From assembly GCF_025643595.1 (NCBI RefSeq), contig NZ_CP102826.1:3534001-3598000 (forward strand): DNA of 64,000 nt, given 5' to 3'. The position numbers and the translations under genes are program-made. This document shows positions 35,625 to 43,791 of this stretch, one piece after another. Under the pieces are notes generated by a model. It was not told where the DNA came from. It did not search any database and saw only the letters and a program-made list of their open reading frames with translations. The first letter of the stretch is position 1. Each line of letters starts with the position of its first letter. The DNA is from Saccharopolyspora rosea (GTDB taxonomy: Bacteria; Actinomycetota; Actinomycetes; Mycobacteriales; Pseudonocardiaceae).

Positions 35625-36599
35625 CTACCGATCGTCGGACAGCTCGCCGAGCACCTGCAGGGTGCGGTTGGCCCGGACGGACAGGCGCTGCTCCCGGGCG
35701 GTCACGTCGATGTAGTTCTGGCTGGAGTTCATCGAGGAGTGCCCGAGGAGCTTGGCGATCTCGGCGGCGTTCGCGCCGTCCTCGGCCAGCCGGGTGGCGA
35801 AGGTGTGCCGCAGCGCGTGCACCATCGCCCCGCGCTGCACCCGGTCGGACACCCCGGCCGCGCGCAGCGACTGCCGCACCAGGTACTGCAGACCGCCCCG
35901 GCGCAGCGGCTCGCCCCGGTGGTCCACGAACAACGGCTCGCCGCCGGGGAGCCGTTCGCCGAACCGGGTGCGCCGCGACGCCAGGTAGTCGCGCACCACC
36001 CGGTCCAGGCTGTCCTCGATCGGGATGGAGCGGTTGCGCCCGCCCTTGCCGCGCACGTGCAGCCGCCGGTCCCCGGGCCGCCCGGCCAGCGAGGACACCG
36101 TGAGGTCGAGCAGTTCCGCCGAGCGCACCCCGGTGCACAGCAGGGTCGCCAGCACCGCCAGATCGCGTTCCGGCCACGGGTTGCGGGTCTGCCGCGCCCC
36201 CGCGGCGACCATCCGCAGCAGCCGCTCCGGGGTGTCCTCGCCCTGCAGCGGCTTCGGGGTGGCCGGGGAACTGCGCGGTTTGGGCACCACCTGCATCGGG
36301 TTGCCCTCCACCGCGCCCTCGACGACGAGGAACCCGAAGAACCCGTTCCACGTCGACCACGCCCGGGTCACCGTCGACGCCGAGCGCGCGCCCGCGAACC
36401 TGGCGAACGCCGACCGCAGCACCGCCGAGGTCAGCTCGGCCACCGGCAACCGGTCGGAGCCGGTGCCGGTGAGCTCGGCGAGCTCACCGGCCACCGATTC
36501 CAGGTCGCGGCGGTAGGCGCGCAGCGAGTTGGCCGCCAGCTTCCTGGCCTGCAGGTGTTCCAGGTACACCGCGCTCCACCGGGCCACCGATCCGTCCAC
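35625..36599 (-). CDS. XerC/XerD-like tyrosine recombinase
   Basis: 324 residues. An N-terminal SAM-like core-binding domain is followed by the catalytic domain with Arg in CTGVRSAELLDL, the H-x-x-R motif in HALRHTFAT, His in LGHSSMNSSQ and Tyr in NYIDV. All catalytic residues are present. It stands alone, without excisionase or neighbouring att-like repeats, so it may be a chromosomal Xer-type or a stranded integrase rather than part of the element at 38 kb. Confidence 0.87.
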   Translation of the reverse strand: MDGSVARWSAVYLEHLQARKLAANSLRAYRRDLESVAGELAELTGTGSDRLPVAELTSAVLRSAFARFAGARSASTVTRAWSTWNGFFGFLVVEGAVEGNPMQVVPKPRSSPATPKPLQGEDTPERLLRMVAAGARQTRNPWPERDLAVLATLLCTGVRSAELLDLTVSSLAGRPGDRRLHVRGKGGRNRSIPIEDSLDRVVRDYLASRRTRFGERLPGGEPLFVDHRGEPLRRGGLQYLVRQSLRAAGVSDRVQRGAMVHALRHTFATRLAEDGANAAEIAKLLGHSSMNSSQNYIDVTAREQRLSVRANRTLQVLGELSDDR

Positions 36600-36663
36600 T
36601 GCCTGCCACCTCCGGCCATGATCGACTCGGGTCGATGGAACCAGACGGCACCGACGGTGCGGA

Positions 36664-38016
36664 TCAGCAGTCGCGCAGGAACCGGTCCAGCACTCGGGTG
36701 CCGAACCGCAGCGCGTCCACCGGAACCCGCTCGTCCACGCCGTGGAACAGGGCGGCGAAGTCCAGGTCGGCGGGCAGCTTCAACGGCGCGAACCCGTAGC
36801 AGCTCATGCCCATCCGGCTGAACGACTTGGCGTCGGTGCCACCGGACATCATGTACGGCAGCGCCCGCGCGCCCGGGTCCTCGGCCAGCAGCGAGGCCGA
36901 CATGGTGTCGACGATGCGGCCCTCGAACTTGGTCTCCACCGGCGGCAGCCCGACCCACTCGCGCTCCACGTCGGGCCCGAGCAGCTCGGCGAGCTCCCGT
37001 TCGAACGCCTCCTCCCGGCCGGGCAGGATCCGGCAGTCCACGGCGGCCTCGGCCACCGACGGGATCACGTTGTGCTTGTAGCCCGCGGTGAGCATCGTCG
37101 GGTTGGCGGTGTCGCGCAGCGTCGCCCCGACGATGCGGGACAGGTTGCCCAGCTTGGCCACCGCGCCCTCGATGTCGTCCTCCGGGAACTCCCACCCGGT
37201 GATCTCGGTGACACCGTCGAGGAACTCCCGCACCGAGTCGGTCAGCACCAGCGGGAACCGGTGCTGCCCCAGCTTCGCCACGGCCTCGGCGAGCTTCGTG
37301 ACGGCGTTGTCGTCGTGCACCATCGACCCGTGCCCGGCCCGGCCCCGCACCCGCAGCGTCAACCACCGGATGCCCTTCTCCGCGGTCTGGACCAGGTAGG
37401 TGCGCACCCCGTCCTTGAGCGTCACGGAGAACCCGCCGACCTCGCTGATCGCTTCGGTGCACCCCTCGAACAGCTCCGGCCGGTGGTCGACCAACCACTG
37501 CGCCCCCTGGAGCCCGCCGGCCTCCTCATCGGCCAGGAACGCGAACACGAGGTCCCGCGGCGGCGTGATCCCGTCCCGCTTGAACCGCCGCGCCACCGCG
37601 AGGCTCATCGCCACCATGTCCTTCATGTCGACGGCGCCGCGCCCCCACACGTAGCCGTCCTGCACGGCCCCGGAGAAGGGGTGCACGGACCACTCGGCGG
37701 GATCAGCGGGCACCACGTCCAGGTGCCCGTGCACCAGCAACCCACCCCGCGACGAGTCGGCCCCGGGCAACCGCGCCACCACGTTCCCCCGCCCGGCGTG
37801 GTCCCCGGACTTCACGTAGGTGATCTCGTACCCGACCTCACCCAGCTTCTCGGCCACGTACTCGGCAGCGGCCCGCTCCCCGACGAGCGTCTCCGCATCC
37901 CCGGTGTTCGTCGTGTCGATGCGAATCAGATCACTCGCCAACCCGACGACCTCGTCCTCGGCCCGCCGCAGCCCCAGGTCCTGATCAGTTCCGGAAGTCT
38001 CGCTGTGCTCGCTCAC
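36664..38016 (-). CDS. M20 family peptidase
   Basis: 450 residues with the M20 metal sites LLVHGHLDVVPAD, WGRGAVDMKD and LADEEAGG, and the lid domain with RAGHGSM. It resembles the actinobacterial dipeptidase/succinyl-diaminopimelate desuccinylase group, acting in the cytosol. It is only distantly like the copy at 17419. It reads away from the tRNA-Leu gene. Confidence 0.9.
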   Translation of the reverse strand: MSEHSETSGTDQDLGLRRAEDEVVGLASDLIRIDTTNTGDAETLVGERAAAEYVAEKLGEVGYEITYVKSGDHAGRGNVVARLPGADSSRGGLLVHGHLDVVPADPAEWSVHPFSGAVQDGYVWGRGAVDMKDMVAMSLAVARRFKRDGITPPRDLVFAFLADEEAGGLQGAQWLVDHRPELFEGCTEAISEVGGFSVTLKDGVRTYLVQTAEKGIRWLTLRVRGRAGHGSMVHDDNAVTKLAEAVAKLGQHRFPLVLTDSVREFLDGVTEITGWEFPEDDIEGAVAKLGNLSRIVGATLRDTANPTMLTAGYKHNVIPSVAEAAVDCRILPGREEAFERELAELLGPDVEREWVGLPPVETKFEGRIVDTMSASLLAEDPGARALPYMMSGGTDAKSFSRMGMSCYGFAPLKLPADLDFAALFHGVDERVPVDALRFGTRVLDRFLRDC

Positions 38017-38058
38017 CAGGCATTTCTATCACCCGATCGGCAAACAGGGGGGGTGCTG

Positions 38059-38087
38059 TTGGGCCCCAGATGACCATGGGCTAATCT
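38059..38087 (+). promoter_or_regulatory. Promoter of tRNA-Leu
   Basis: TTGGGC (38059-38064) and TAATCT (38082-38087) separated by 17 bases, about 52 bases before the tRNA. This fits a vegetative sigma factor promoter. Confidence 0.55.
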
Positions 38088-38138
38088 GGTGTCACAACAC
38101 AGCGGGGAGGCCCGGGAAACACCGGACAGCCCCGAGGC

Positions 38139-38224
38139 GTCGGAGTGGCGGAATGGCAGACGCGCTAGCTTGAGGTGCTAGTGCCCTATTAATGGGCGTG
38201 GGGGTTCAAGTCCCCCCTCCGACA
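38139..38224 (+). tRNA. tRNA-Leu (anticodon GAG)
   Basis: An 86-base tRNA. The acceptor stem GTCGGAG pairs with CTCCGAC; the anticodon arm is CTAGC-TTGAGGT-GCTAG with GAG in the loop. The long variable arm (GCCC...GGGC) is typical of tRNA-Leu, and the T arm is GGGGG-TTCAAGT-CCCCC. CCA is not encoded. An integrase gene lies just downstream, so its 3' end is the likely integration site. Confidence 0.96.
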
Positions 38225-38250
38225 CAACGGTGTAGCAGATTCGCTACAGG
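38200..38250. other. Putative attL site of the integrated element
   Basis: It spans the T arm and 3' end of tRNA-Leu plus a short inverted repeat TGTAGC (38231-38236) and GCTACA (38243-38248), six bases apart. Such repeats can be integrase core or arm sites. No second copy of the tRNA 3' end was found in the window, so attR would lie to the right. Confidence 0.45.
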
Positions 38251-38261
38251 AAACCGACAGG

Positions 38262-38299
38262 AACAAGGCGGCAGGCGCTCCCAGCGCCGCCGCCTTGTT
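38262..38299. terminator. Strong hairpin after tRNA-Leu
   Basis: Outer stem AACAAGGCGGC with its exact complement and inner stem GGCGCT/AGCGCC, with one unpaired A. It probably ends tRNA transcription and insulates the element. Confidence 0.8.
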
Positions 38300-38346
38300 G
38301 TGCTTGGTCCATGCCCGGTTGGCGAGCCCTTGCGGGGGTGATCGCC

Positions 38347-38814
38347 ATGGCTGAGATCACCATCCCCGCAGTGGTGCCTCGGCAGGCACCAGGTCGCGCC
38401 GTCACCGCGAGCACGCCCCGGAACCGGCGTGCGATGCCGCTACCCGCATTGCCCTGCTCCGACGACCAGACCACTGAGGTCTGCGCGGTGGCTGCGGTGG
38501 ATACCCGCGGGCGGGTCTCGGACCGCTCCGTCGTGCAAGCGTTGGGCTGGCGCGAGGATCAACGGCTGGAGATGCGCGCCGTGCCCGGGTCGGTGGTAGT
38601 GCGGGCCAGCGACAACGGACTGTTCACCCTAACCTCCCAGGGCTACCTACGGCTGCCAGCCGCAGCCCGCCACTGGTGCGCACTGGTCCCCGGTGAGCGG
38701 GTGCTTCTGGCCTCGGACCGCCGACAGGACGCAGTGATCATCCACACGATGAGCACCGTGTGGGCTCTCGTCGCCGAGTACCACGCCGCCCTGCTGGGAG
38801 GTGCCACGTCATGA
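38347..38814 (+). CDS. AbrB/SpoVT-like small protein next to the integrase
   Basis: 155 residues. The middle (TRGRVSDRSVVQALGWREDQ followed by a VVVRASDNG turn) and the C-terminal SQGYLRLPAAARHWCALVPGER resemble two swapped-hairpin AbrB-type units. The ATG at 38347 is a likely start; one at 38311 is also in frame. The stop overlaps the integrase start (ATGA), so it is probably co-expressed and may regulate recombination. Family membership is tentative. Confidence 0.6.
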   Translation: MAEITIPAVVPRQAPGRAVTASTPRNRRAMPLPALPCSDDQTTEVCAVAAVDTRGRVSDRSVVQALGWREDQRLEMRAVPGSVVVRASDNGLFTLTSQGYLRLPAAARHWCALVPGERVLLASDRRQDAVIIHTMSTVWALVAEYHAALLGGATS

Positions 38815-39896
38815 CCGACACCTCCCAGCGCCCCGAACTCGACGCCGCCCGCCTGGTCCTGCAACGCATGGGAGTCACACCCCAGGACCTTCTCGACACC
38901 CCATCCCCCCGGCTGGCAGTACCGACCTTCGCCGACTACATCCCCCAGGTCGCCGCCGCCGTCTCCGACGGCACCCGCCGCGTCTACGCCTCGTACTGGA
39001 AACGCATCAACACCGAGTGGGGACACCGCCGGTTGGACGAACCCACCGCGTCGGACATCAAACGGCTCGCCGAGCAGGTCCGCACTCAACGGGTACGACG
39101 GCGCAACGCCCGCGGCGGGCACAGCGCCGCCGAACACCTCATCGCCGCCATGCGCTGCCTGTACAACCACGCCGTCGCCGACCGCATCATCGCCGAGGCC
39201 GACAACCCAGCCCGCCAGGTCGCCAAACCACGCCGCCAACCCAGCACCCGCCGCGGACTGCCCGACTCCGGAGTCGAGGAGGTCACCCGCATCGCCGCGA
39301 CCACCGGCAACGACCCCATCCTGGACAGCCTGATCCTGCGGCTGCACATCGAAACCGCCTGCCGCCGCGGAGGAGCACTCGCCCTCACACCCGCAGATCT
39401 CGATCCCACCCAAAGCCTGATCCTGCTGCGGGAGAAAGGCGACACCCAACGATGGCAACCCGTCTCCCCCACCCTGATACGCCACCTGCACGAGCACGCC
39501 CACCACCGTGGGGCCGCCGAATCCGGTGGGCAGCTACTGCGCTACCGCACCGGGAAACCGATCACCACCCGCCGCTACGACCACCTCTGGCACCGCATCG
39601 GCCAACACCTGCCGTGGGTCGCCACCCAACAGATCAGCACCCACTGGCTGCGTCACACCACCCTCACCTGGGTCGAACGCCACTTCGGCTACGCCGTCGC
39701 CCGCGCCTACGCCGGACACACCGACAGCAGCGGAGACACCGGCGTGACCACCACCTACGTACGTGCCGGCCTGGAGGAAGTCGCCGCCGCCCTCTCCGCC
39801 CTCACCGGAGAAACCCACCCACTGGCCCCCGAAACTGCAATGGAAGGCAATGACCACCAACACCGCAATTCTTGTCGCCCTCAGAAGTCCAGCTGA
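38811..39896 (+). CDS. Tyrosine integrase of the element
   Basis: 361 residues. An N-terminal SAM-like domain (about 45-150) precedes the catalytic part with Arg in TACRRGGALAL, HWLRHTTLTWVERHFG (H-x-x-R), YAGHTDSS and the nucleophile Tyr in TTTYVRAGLEE. Position next to tRNA-Leu makes it the probable integrase for this site. The active-site set looks intact. The ATG overlaps the upstream stop. Confidence 0.88.
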   Translation: MTDTSQRPELDAARLVLQRMGVTPQDLLDTPSPRLAVPTFADYIPQVAAAVSDGTRRVYASYWKRINTEWGHRRLDEPTASDIKRLAEQVRTQRVRRRNARGGHSAAEHLIAAMRCLYNHAVADRIIAEADNPARQVAKPRRQPSTRRGLPDSGVEEVTRIAATTGNDPILDSLILRLHIETACRRGGALALTPADLDPTQSLILLREKGDTQRWQPVSPTLIRHLHEHAHHRGAAESGGQLLRYRTGKPITTRRYDHLWHRIGQHLPWVATQQISTHWLRHTTLTWVERHFGYAVARAYAGHTDSSGDTGVTTTYVRAGLEEVAAALSALTGETHPLAPETAMEGNDHQHRNSCRPQKSS

Positions 39897-40032
39897 TCTC
39901 CGAGGAGGATTCCCGGTAGACCCGAGACTGTCCTCCCATCGAAGTCGCAGTCCCTGACCGCCAATCCTTGGTGCCCACCCGCTCGCCCGCCCGGGTTCCA
40001 GGACGGCGGCAGCGACTGGCGACGGAGCAAAA

Positions 40033-40066
40033 GACCCCTTCTCTCAAGGTCCCGAGAGAAGGGGTC
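40033..40066. terminator. Terminator between integrase and DUF397 gene
   Basis: A perfect 13-bp stem GACCCCTTCTCTC with loop AAGGTCCC. Read on the minus strand it is followed by TTTT, so it mainly serves the DUF397 gene. Confidence 0.8.
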
Positions 40067-40081
40067 AACGCTGCCTCTGGT

Positions 40082-40300
40082 TCAGTGCACGTCAAGGCTT
40101 CCGTGCTTGAGGTTTTTCAAGAACAACGTCCAATGATCACGAGAGAAGGCGAGGATCGGACCGCGGCCCTGCTCCTTGGTGTCGCGAACCCCGACCACGT
40201 CCTGGGTCGAGGCCACCTCCACGCACGCGTTGGCCTCGTTGCTGCGGGTGCTCTTGCGCCAGCGTGCGCTGGTGAAGTCTGGCGCGGGCATGTCGGTCAC
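40082..40300 (-). CDS. DUF397 domain protein
   Basis: 72 residues with the DUF397 pattern ARWRKSTRSNEANACVEVA, GVRDTKEQG and a final WTLFLKNLK. These proteins are almost always paired with an XRE regulator carrying a DUF5753 domain, as here, three bases downstream of it. They are proposed antagonists or small partners of the regulator in actinomycete development and secondary metabolism. Confidence 0.9.
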   Translation of the reverse strand: MTDMPAPDFTSARWRKSTRSNEANACVEVASTQDVVGVRDTKEQGRGPILAFSRDHWTLFLKNLKHGSLDVH

Positions 40301-40303
40301 TCC

Positions 40304-41170
40304 TTAGTCTCTAGGTCCCCAGCTATCCCGGATCTCGGCGATCCGGTCAGCTGACGCGTCCGCGGGCAGGGCTCGGCGTTCGAGCCGTTCGAACGCCAGG
40401 GTATATACCTCGATCTCCTCGTCCTCCTCGACGTAGAGACCGTCGTGCAGGTTCTCCAGGTAGACACCCTCGGCATGGTCTGGACCGAAGGTGACCAGGT
40501 GGTACGCGGTTCCGATGCCGGGATACGCACCGGCGTCGATTGGAAGGACTTGCACGGTGACGTTGCCGAGTTCACTCCTGGCGAGCAGGAAGTCGAGCTG
40601 TTCCCGCATCACTTCGGCACCGCCAATCGGAAGTTGGAGGGCCGACTCGTGAACGATCGCGTGGTAGGTCAGCGGGTGATCTTCGTGGTCGAGCCGTGCC
40701 TGCCGTTGCCTACGTAGTTGCGTTCGGGCTTGCGCAAGCTCGTCATCGACGGCGCGAACGCCTCCGCGGAGGATCGCGTCGTAGTAGTCAGCCGTCTGCA
40801 GCAGCCCTGGGACCAGGTGGATCTCGAAGGAGCGCAGCTTCGTGGCGGCGGCTTCGACTTCGAGGTAGTCCTCGAAGTCACCGCGGACGACCTCCGACGA
40901 GTACGCGCTCCACCAGCCGCTTTCGAACGACGCCATCGCCAGACGTACCAGGCGGTCCCGCTCTTCCTCGTCGATGTGCAGGACCGTGCCGATCGCGATG
41001 ATCTCAGCTGGCCCAGCCACCGTGTCGGCGCGCTCGTATCGGCTGAGCTTGGGCACCGACCAGCGGAGCTGCTTCGCTACGTCGTCTTGGGTCGCGCCCT
41101 TGGACTTGCGCCATTCGCGCAGCGTACGAGCAACCTTGCGCTGGCGAACGTTCGCGCCGTTCTCGGGCAC
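40304..41170 (-). CDS. XRE-family regulator with DUF5753-type domain
   Basis: 288 residues. An N-terminal helix-turn-helix (about 15-60: ATQDDVAKQLRWSVPKLSRY) is followed by the DUF5753-type region (FEIHLVPGLLQTADYY, VLPIDAGAYPGIG, VYLENLHDGLYVEE). It probably controls itself and the downstream DUF397 gene. A second, unrelated-in-detail module of the same kind lies at 50404-51464. Confidence 0.9.
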   Translation of the reverse strand: MPENGANVRQRKVARTLREWRKSKGATQDDVAKQLRWSVPKLSRYERADTVAGPAEIIAIGTVLHIDEEERDRLVRLAMASFESGWWSAYSSEVVRGDFEDYLEVEAAATKLRSFEIHLVPGLLQTADYYDAILRGGVRAVDDELAQARTQLRRQRQARLDHEDHPLTYHAIVHESALQLPIGGAEVMREQLDFLLARSELGNVTVQVLPIDAGAYPGIGTAYHLVTFGPDHAEGVYLENLHDGLYVEEDEEIEVYTLAFERLERRALPADASADRIAEIRDSWGPRD

Positions 41171-41594
41171 CTGGCACCTCCGGACACGTCAACAGTCGGT
41201 GGCGATCGCATGTACGTTGCGCAGCCTATCGCGGCTCGCTTTCGACTGATCGAGTGAAAGATTCTCTTCAACGACACTCGCTCCTTGCTCTCATGAAAAT
41301 TATCGCTCACGATACAACCCGTCGTCGACGCTAGGGTTCCGCCGCATTGGCGGTGACCTCGCGACGACGGGCTCAGCAGCTCCCCTCGGCCGCTCACTCC
41401 GCGGTCGCGGTGCTGTAGCCGCCCACGAAGGACCAAGCCCCACAGCGCCCGAGCCACCGGCTCCGTGGCGCTAAGCCAGCCCGCCCGGGCCCCGAACCGG
41501 TTCGGGCACATGGGGGCAGGCGGCGCCGCGTCGAGTCACTCCCAGCCCGCACTGACTCCGCGCGCCGCCTGCCCCCCTCTTCGAGGAGGTGATC
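41171..41594. promoter_or_regulatory. Divergent intergenic region with nested inverted repeats
   Basis: 424 bases without a convincing gene, holding the promoters of the XRE gene and of the plus-strand run that starts at 41595. CCCGTCGTCG (41318-41327) is matched by its exact inverse CGACGACGGG (41362-41371). Between them lies a small hairpin CCGCC-GCATT-GGCGG (41339-41353). It could be an operator, an RNA structure or a transfer/replication origin. Confidence 0.4.
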
Positions 41595-41999
41595 ATGACC
41601 ACGACCGAACGGTTCGGCTTCGCCTGGACGCTCAGCTGCGTTGACGGCCACGACCATGTGGTCTCGGACGAGGAGTTCGTCCGCGCCTACCGCGATGGTT
41701 CTGGCTTGTCGGAAGCGCTGTGCGGTCACCGGGTGGTGCCGGGGCCGCTGTTCATGCCGCCGGGGCCGCGCTGCGCTGGGTGTGCGCGTGTCCTGCACGG
41801 CCGGGCCACGCTGCCCGATCCCGAGCTGCATCTGCTGGACCGGCGCTCCGCTCGCCGTGCCACGGCCTTCCTCCGTCGGCTGGTTCGCCACTGCCGACGA
41901 GCGATGCCTTTCCCGACCCCTTCGCGGCGGGGACAGGCATCGCCGCATCACGGCGGAATCGCCGCCGACGTCCCGACGTCCACACCGGAAAGGAGCTGA
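41595..41999 (+). CDS. Small zinc-finger-like protein of the element
   Basis: 134 residues. A C-x-x-H plus C-x-x-C arrangement (CGHR, then RCAGCARVL) in the middle suggests a zinc site. The ATG has an excellent ribosome site GAGGAGGTGATC, preferred over the GTG two codons upstream. It is the first of several co-directional small genes. No defined function. Confidence 0.6.
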   Translation: MTTTERFGFAWTLSCVDGHDHVVSDEEFVRAYRDGSGLSEALCGHRVVPGPLFMPPGPRCAGCARVLHGRATLPDPELHLLDRRSARRATAFLRRLVRHCRRAMPFPTPSRRGQASPHHGGIAADVPTSTPERS

Positions 42000-42005
42000 C
42001 ACGGC

Positions 42006-42512
42006 ATGTCCCCCGACGCAACGACCGATACCCGACACGACGGCATCGACGACGATCTCGCTTGGGCGGCACGGTTTTTCGCCCAGCGGCTGGGGTGGCC
42101 GGTGCGTATCGACAGCGCACACCACAGGCTGGTCATGCGCACCGGCGACGTGCTGGACGCACTGGTCCTGCCCCGATCCCTGGGCGAAGCGGTGTCCGCG
42201 GCGTTGGACACCAAGCTGTTGGCCGGCCCGGTCTACCGTGACGACCAGGACCGCTGGTGGACCTTCCTCACCGCGCCCTGCGGGCACGACACCGTCGTGC
42301 TCCGGCCCGAACTGCGCCGGGCCCGCGTGCACGCGGTACCGCCCCAGGGCGAACTCGTCGTTCCGCCGCCCTCGGCGAGCGATCGGTGGCACCAGCGCCC
42401 CATGCCGGACCGACTCTTGCCCCCGTGGTCGGCGGTCGTGGCCGTGACGCGTTCCATCGTGCACGCCAGCGCGTGCTCGACCGCCGTCGACCGGGCAGGA
42501 CGGGCGCGATGA
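42006..42512 (+). CDS. Hypothetical protein of the element
   Basis: 168 residues. WWTFLTAPCG, the RVHAVPPQGELVVPPP segment and LPPWSAVVAVTRS faintly recall bifunctional primase/polymerase N-terminal domains or their degenerate relatives in actinomycete mobile elements, but catalytic residues cannot be recognised. It starts six bases after the previous gene and overlaps the next start. Confidence 0.55.
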   Translation: MSPDATTDTRHDGIDDDLAWAARFFAQRLGWPVRIDSAHHRLVMRTGDVLDALVLPRSLGEAVSAALDTKLLAGPVYRDDQDRWWTFLTAPCGHDTVVLRPELRRARVHAVPPQGELVVPPPSASDRWHQRPMPDRLLPPWSAVVAVTRSIVHASACSTAVDRAGRAR

Positions 42513-42820
42513 GGATCGCGGACATCACCCCGCAGACGCCGTGCCCGGGTGTCCGCGATGGCGTGCTCCACTACCCGCGCACCGCCGGTGGGCAACCGGT
42601 GACCATGCCCGGCGAGCGCGGCGCGTATGGCATCGAACAGCGCCTGATCCTCGCGCTGTGCGGCGAAAGCTACCTGGCGCCTCCACGGGACGATGCCCGG
42701 AGAGAGCGTCCTCGGCGCCAGGTCCACGCGGCCTGTGTCGATCTCCTTCGACGCACACGCGCCGTCGACCGGCCCAGCCGTGGGAGTTCAGGTTTCCGGT
42801 CGGGTTCCCGGCCGTCGTGA
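42509..42820 (+). CDS. Hypothetical small protein
   Basis: 103 residues; the ATG overlaps the upstream stop (ATGA). The first half (TPGV-like CPGVRDGVLHYPRT, YGIEQRLILALCGE) looks protein-like; the C-terminus is basic and low in complexity, so the true 3' extent is less certain. No family recognised. Confidence 0.45.
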   Translation: MRIADITPQTPCPGVRDGVLHYPRTAGGQPVTMPGERGAYGIEQRLILALCGESYLAPPRDDARRERPRRQVHAACVDLLRRTRAVDRPSRGSSGFRSGSRPS

Positions 42821-42838
42821 CCACCGTGGGCGTGCATC

Positions 42839-43183
42839 GTGGGACGACACACCCGCCTTGGCCCTGACGGTCTCCCCGTCATCGGAGCCCGCGCAGCGTT
42901 CGGCGATGGCAAGCCCAAGCACCGCAGGCCGAGCAACGACGACCACTCGACCGCGCCCACACGCGACGACTCGGACGTGGTCGACACCCAGCCCATACCG
43001 GCAGCCCCGCTGGCTGAATCCGGGCAGAACCCCTGGTTCACACCGGGTTCGCAGCCGGTTCGTCAGCGCAGTCTCTCCCATCCCGGGGCGGCTGATGGCG
43101 CGGTGCCGATCGATCCCACCAACCCCGAGCAGCTCGGCCGCTACCTGTCGGCCATGCGACGCCGATGGGGCCAACGGCCGTGA
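42839..43183 (+). CDS. Hypothetical hydrophilic protein
   Basis: 114 residues, rich in Pro, Asp and Arg, probably disordered, with a conserved-looking C-terminal helix NPEQLGRYLSAMRRRW. The start codon follows GTGCATCGTGG; the ribosome site is weak. It may be a partner or linker protein of the element. Function unknown. Confidence 0.45.
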   Translation: MGRHTRLGPDGLPVIGARAAFGDGKPKHRRPSNDDHSTAPTRDDSDVVDTQPIPAAPLAESGQNPWFTPGSQPVRQRSLSHPGAADGAVPIDPTNPEQLGRYLSAMRRRWGQRP

Positions 43184-43218
43184 CGACCACGAGCACGACG
43201 AAAGGAGGTGACCAACCC

Positions 43219-43362
43219 TTGCTGAGCTGCGGAAACTGCGGCAAAGCCGACCACTTGGAGGACGACGACCATCCGCGCACCGCGTGCGGTCCTTCCAACC
43301 AGGCACCCGCAGGTGCTGCTCGGTCAGCCCGTTCCTCTCGACGCCAAGGTCTGCTGCGGTAG
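43219..43362 (+). CDS. Small CxxC protein, TTG start
   Basis: 47 residues. AAAGGAGGTGA (43200-43210), among the strongest ribosome sites in the window, lies eight bases before a TTG that opens LLSCGNCGKADHLEDDD. The C-x-x-C plus His/Asp content suggests a zinc knuckle. A GTG at 43180 overlapping the previous stop is an alternative start. Confidence 0.5.
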   Translation: MLSCGNCGKADHLEDDDHPRTACGPSNQAPAGAARSARSSRRQGLLR

Positions 43363-43383
43363 GCCCTCGAACAGGAGATGCGC

Positions 43384-43773
43384 ATGCTCGATGTGATCGG
43401 CCCACCGGAACCATGGATGCGGCCACACCTGGCGGCTCTAGAAGCCGCGGTCCGCGCGGGATTCCGCTTCTACCACCTGCCGAGGTGGGACGACGTCCTC
43501 GCGATCCAGGGTGTTCGGACCACCGGCGGCGTCGTGGAGTTCTTCCTGTCCTACTCGGCCACCGACGCCCTGGCCGCCAGGGTGCGACTCGACGACCTCG
43601 ACTTCCACACCCGTCCGCAGGCCCTGTGGGACACACGCGGCACGGTGGCCGAGGTTCTCACCGAACTCCTCGCCTTACCCCCACACGGCACCACAGCGGC
43701 CCCGAGCGCGGCCACCAGCCGCCTGCCAGATCTGTGGCTGCCCGGACGGCCCCTCCCCAGCTTTCCACGCTGA
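43384..43773 (+). CDS. Hypothetical protein
   Basis: About 129 residues. AGGAG lies six bases before the ATG at 43384; an ATG at 43378 is too close to that site. The sequence contains GFRFYHLPRWDDVLAIQGVR and FFLSYSATDALAARV, with an alpha/beta look, and a Pro-rich end. No family recognised. Part of the co-directional small-gene run. Confidence 0.5.
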   Translation: MLDVIGPPEPWMRPHLAALEAAVRAGFRFYHLPRWDDVLAIQGVRTTGGVVEFFLSYSATDALAARVRLDDLDFHTRPQALWDTRGTVAEVLTELLALPPHGTTAAPSAATSRLPDLWLPGRPLPSFPR

Positions 43774-43791
43774 TCAGAAAGGACGCGCGTA

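Noticed and set aside
40033-40066. Perfect inverted repeat as a possible insertion-sequence end or attR
   Set aside because: Geometry (13-bp stem, 8-base loop, T run on the minus strand) and position between two gene ends fit a terminator. It does not resemble the tRNA 3' end.
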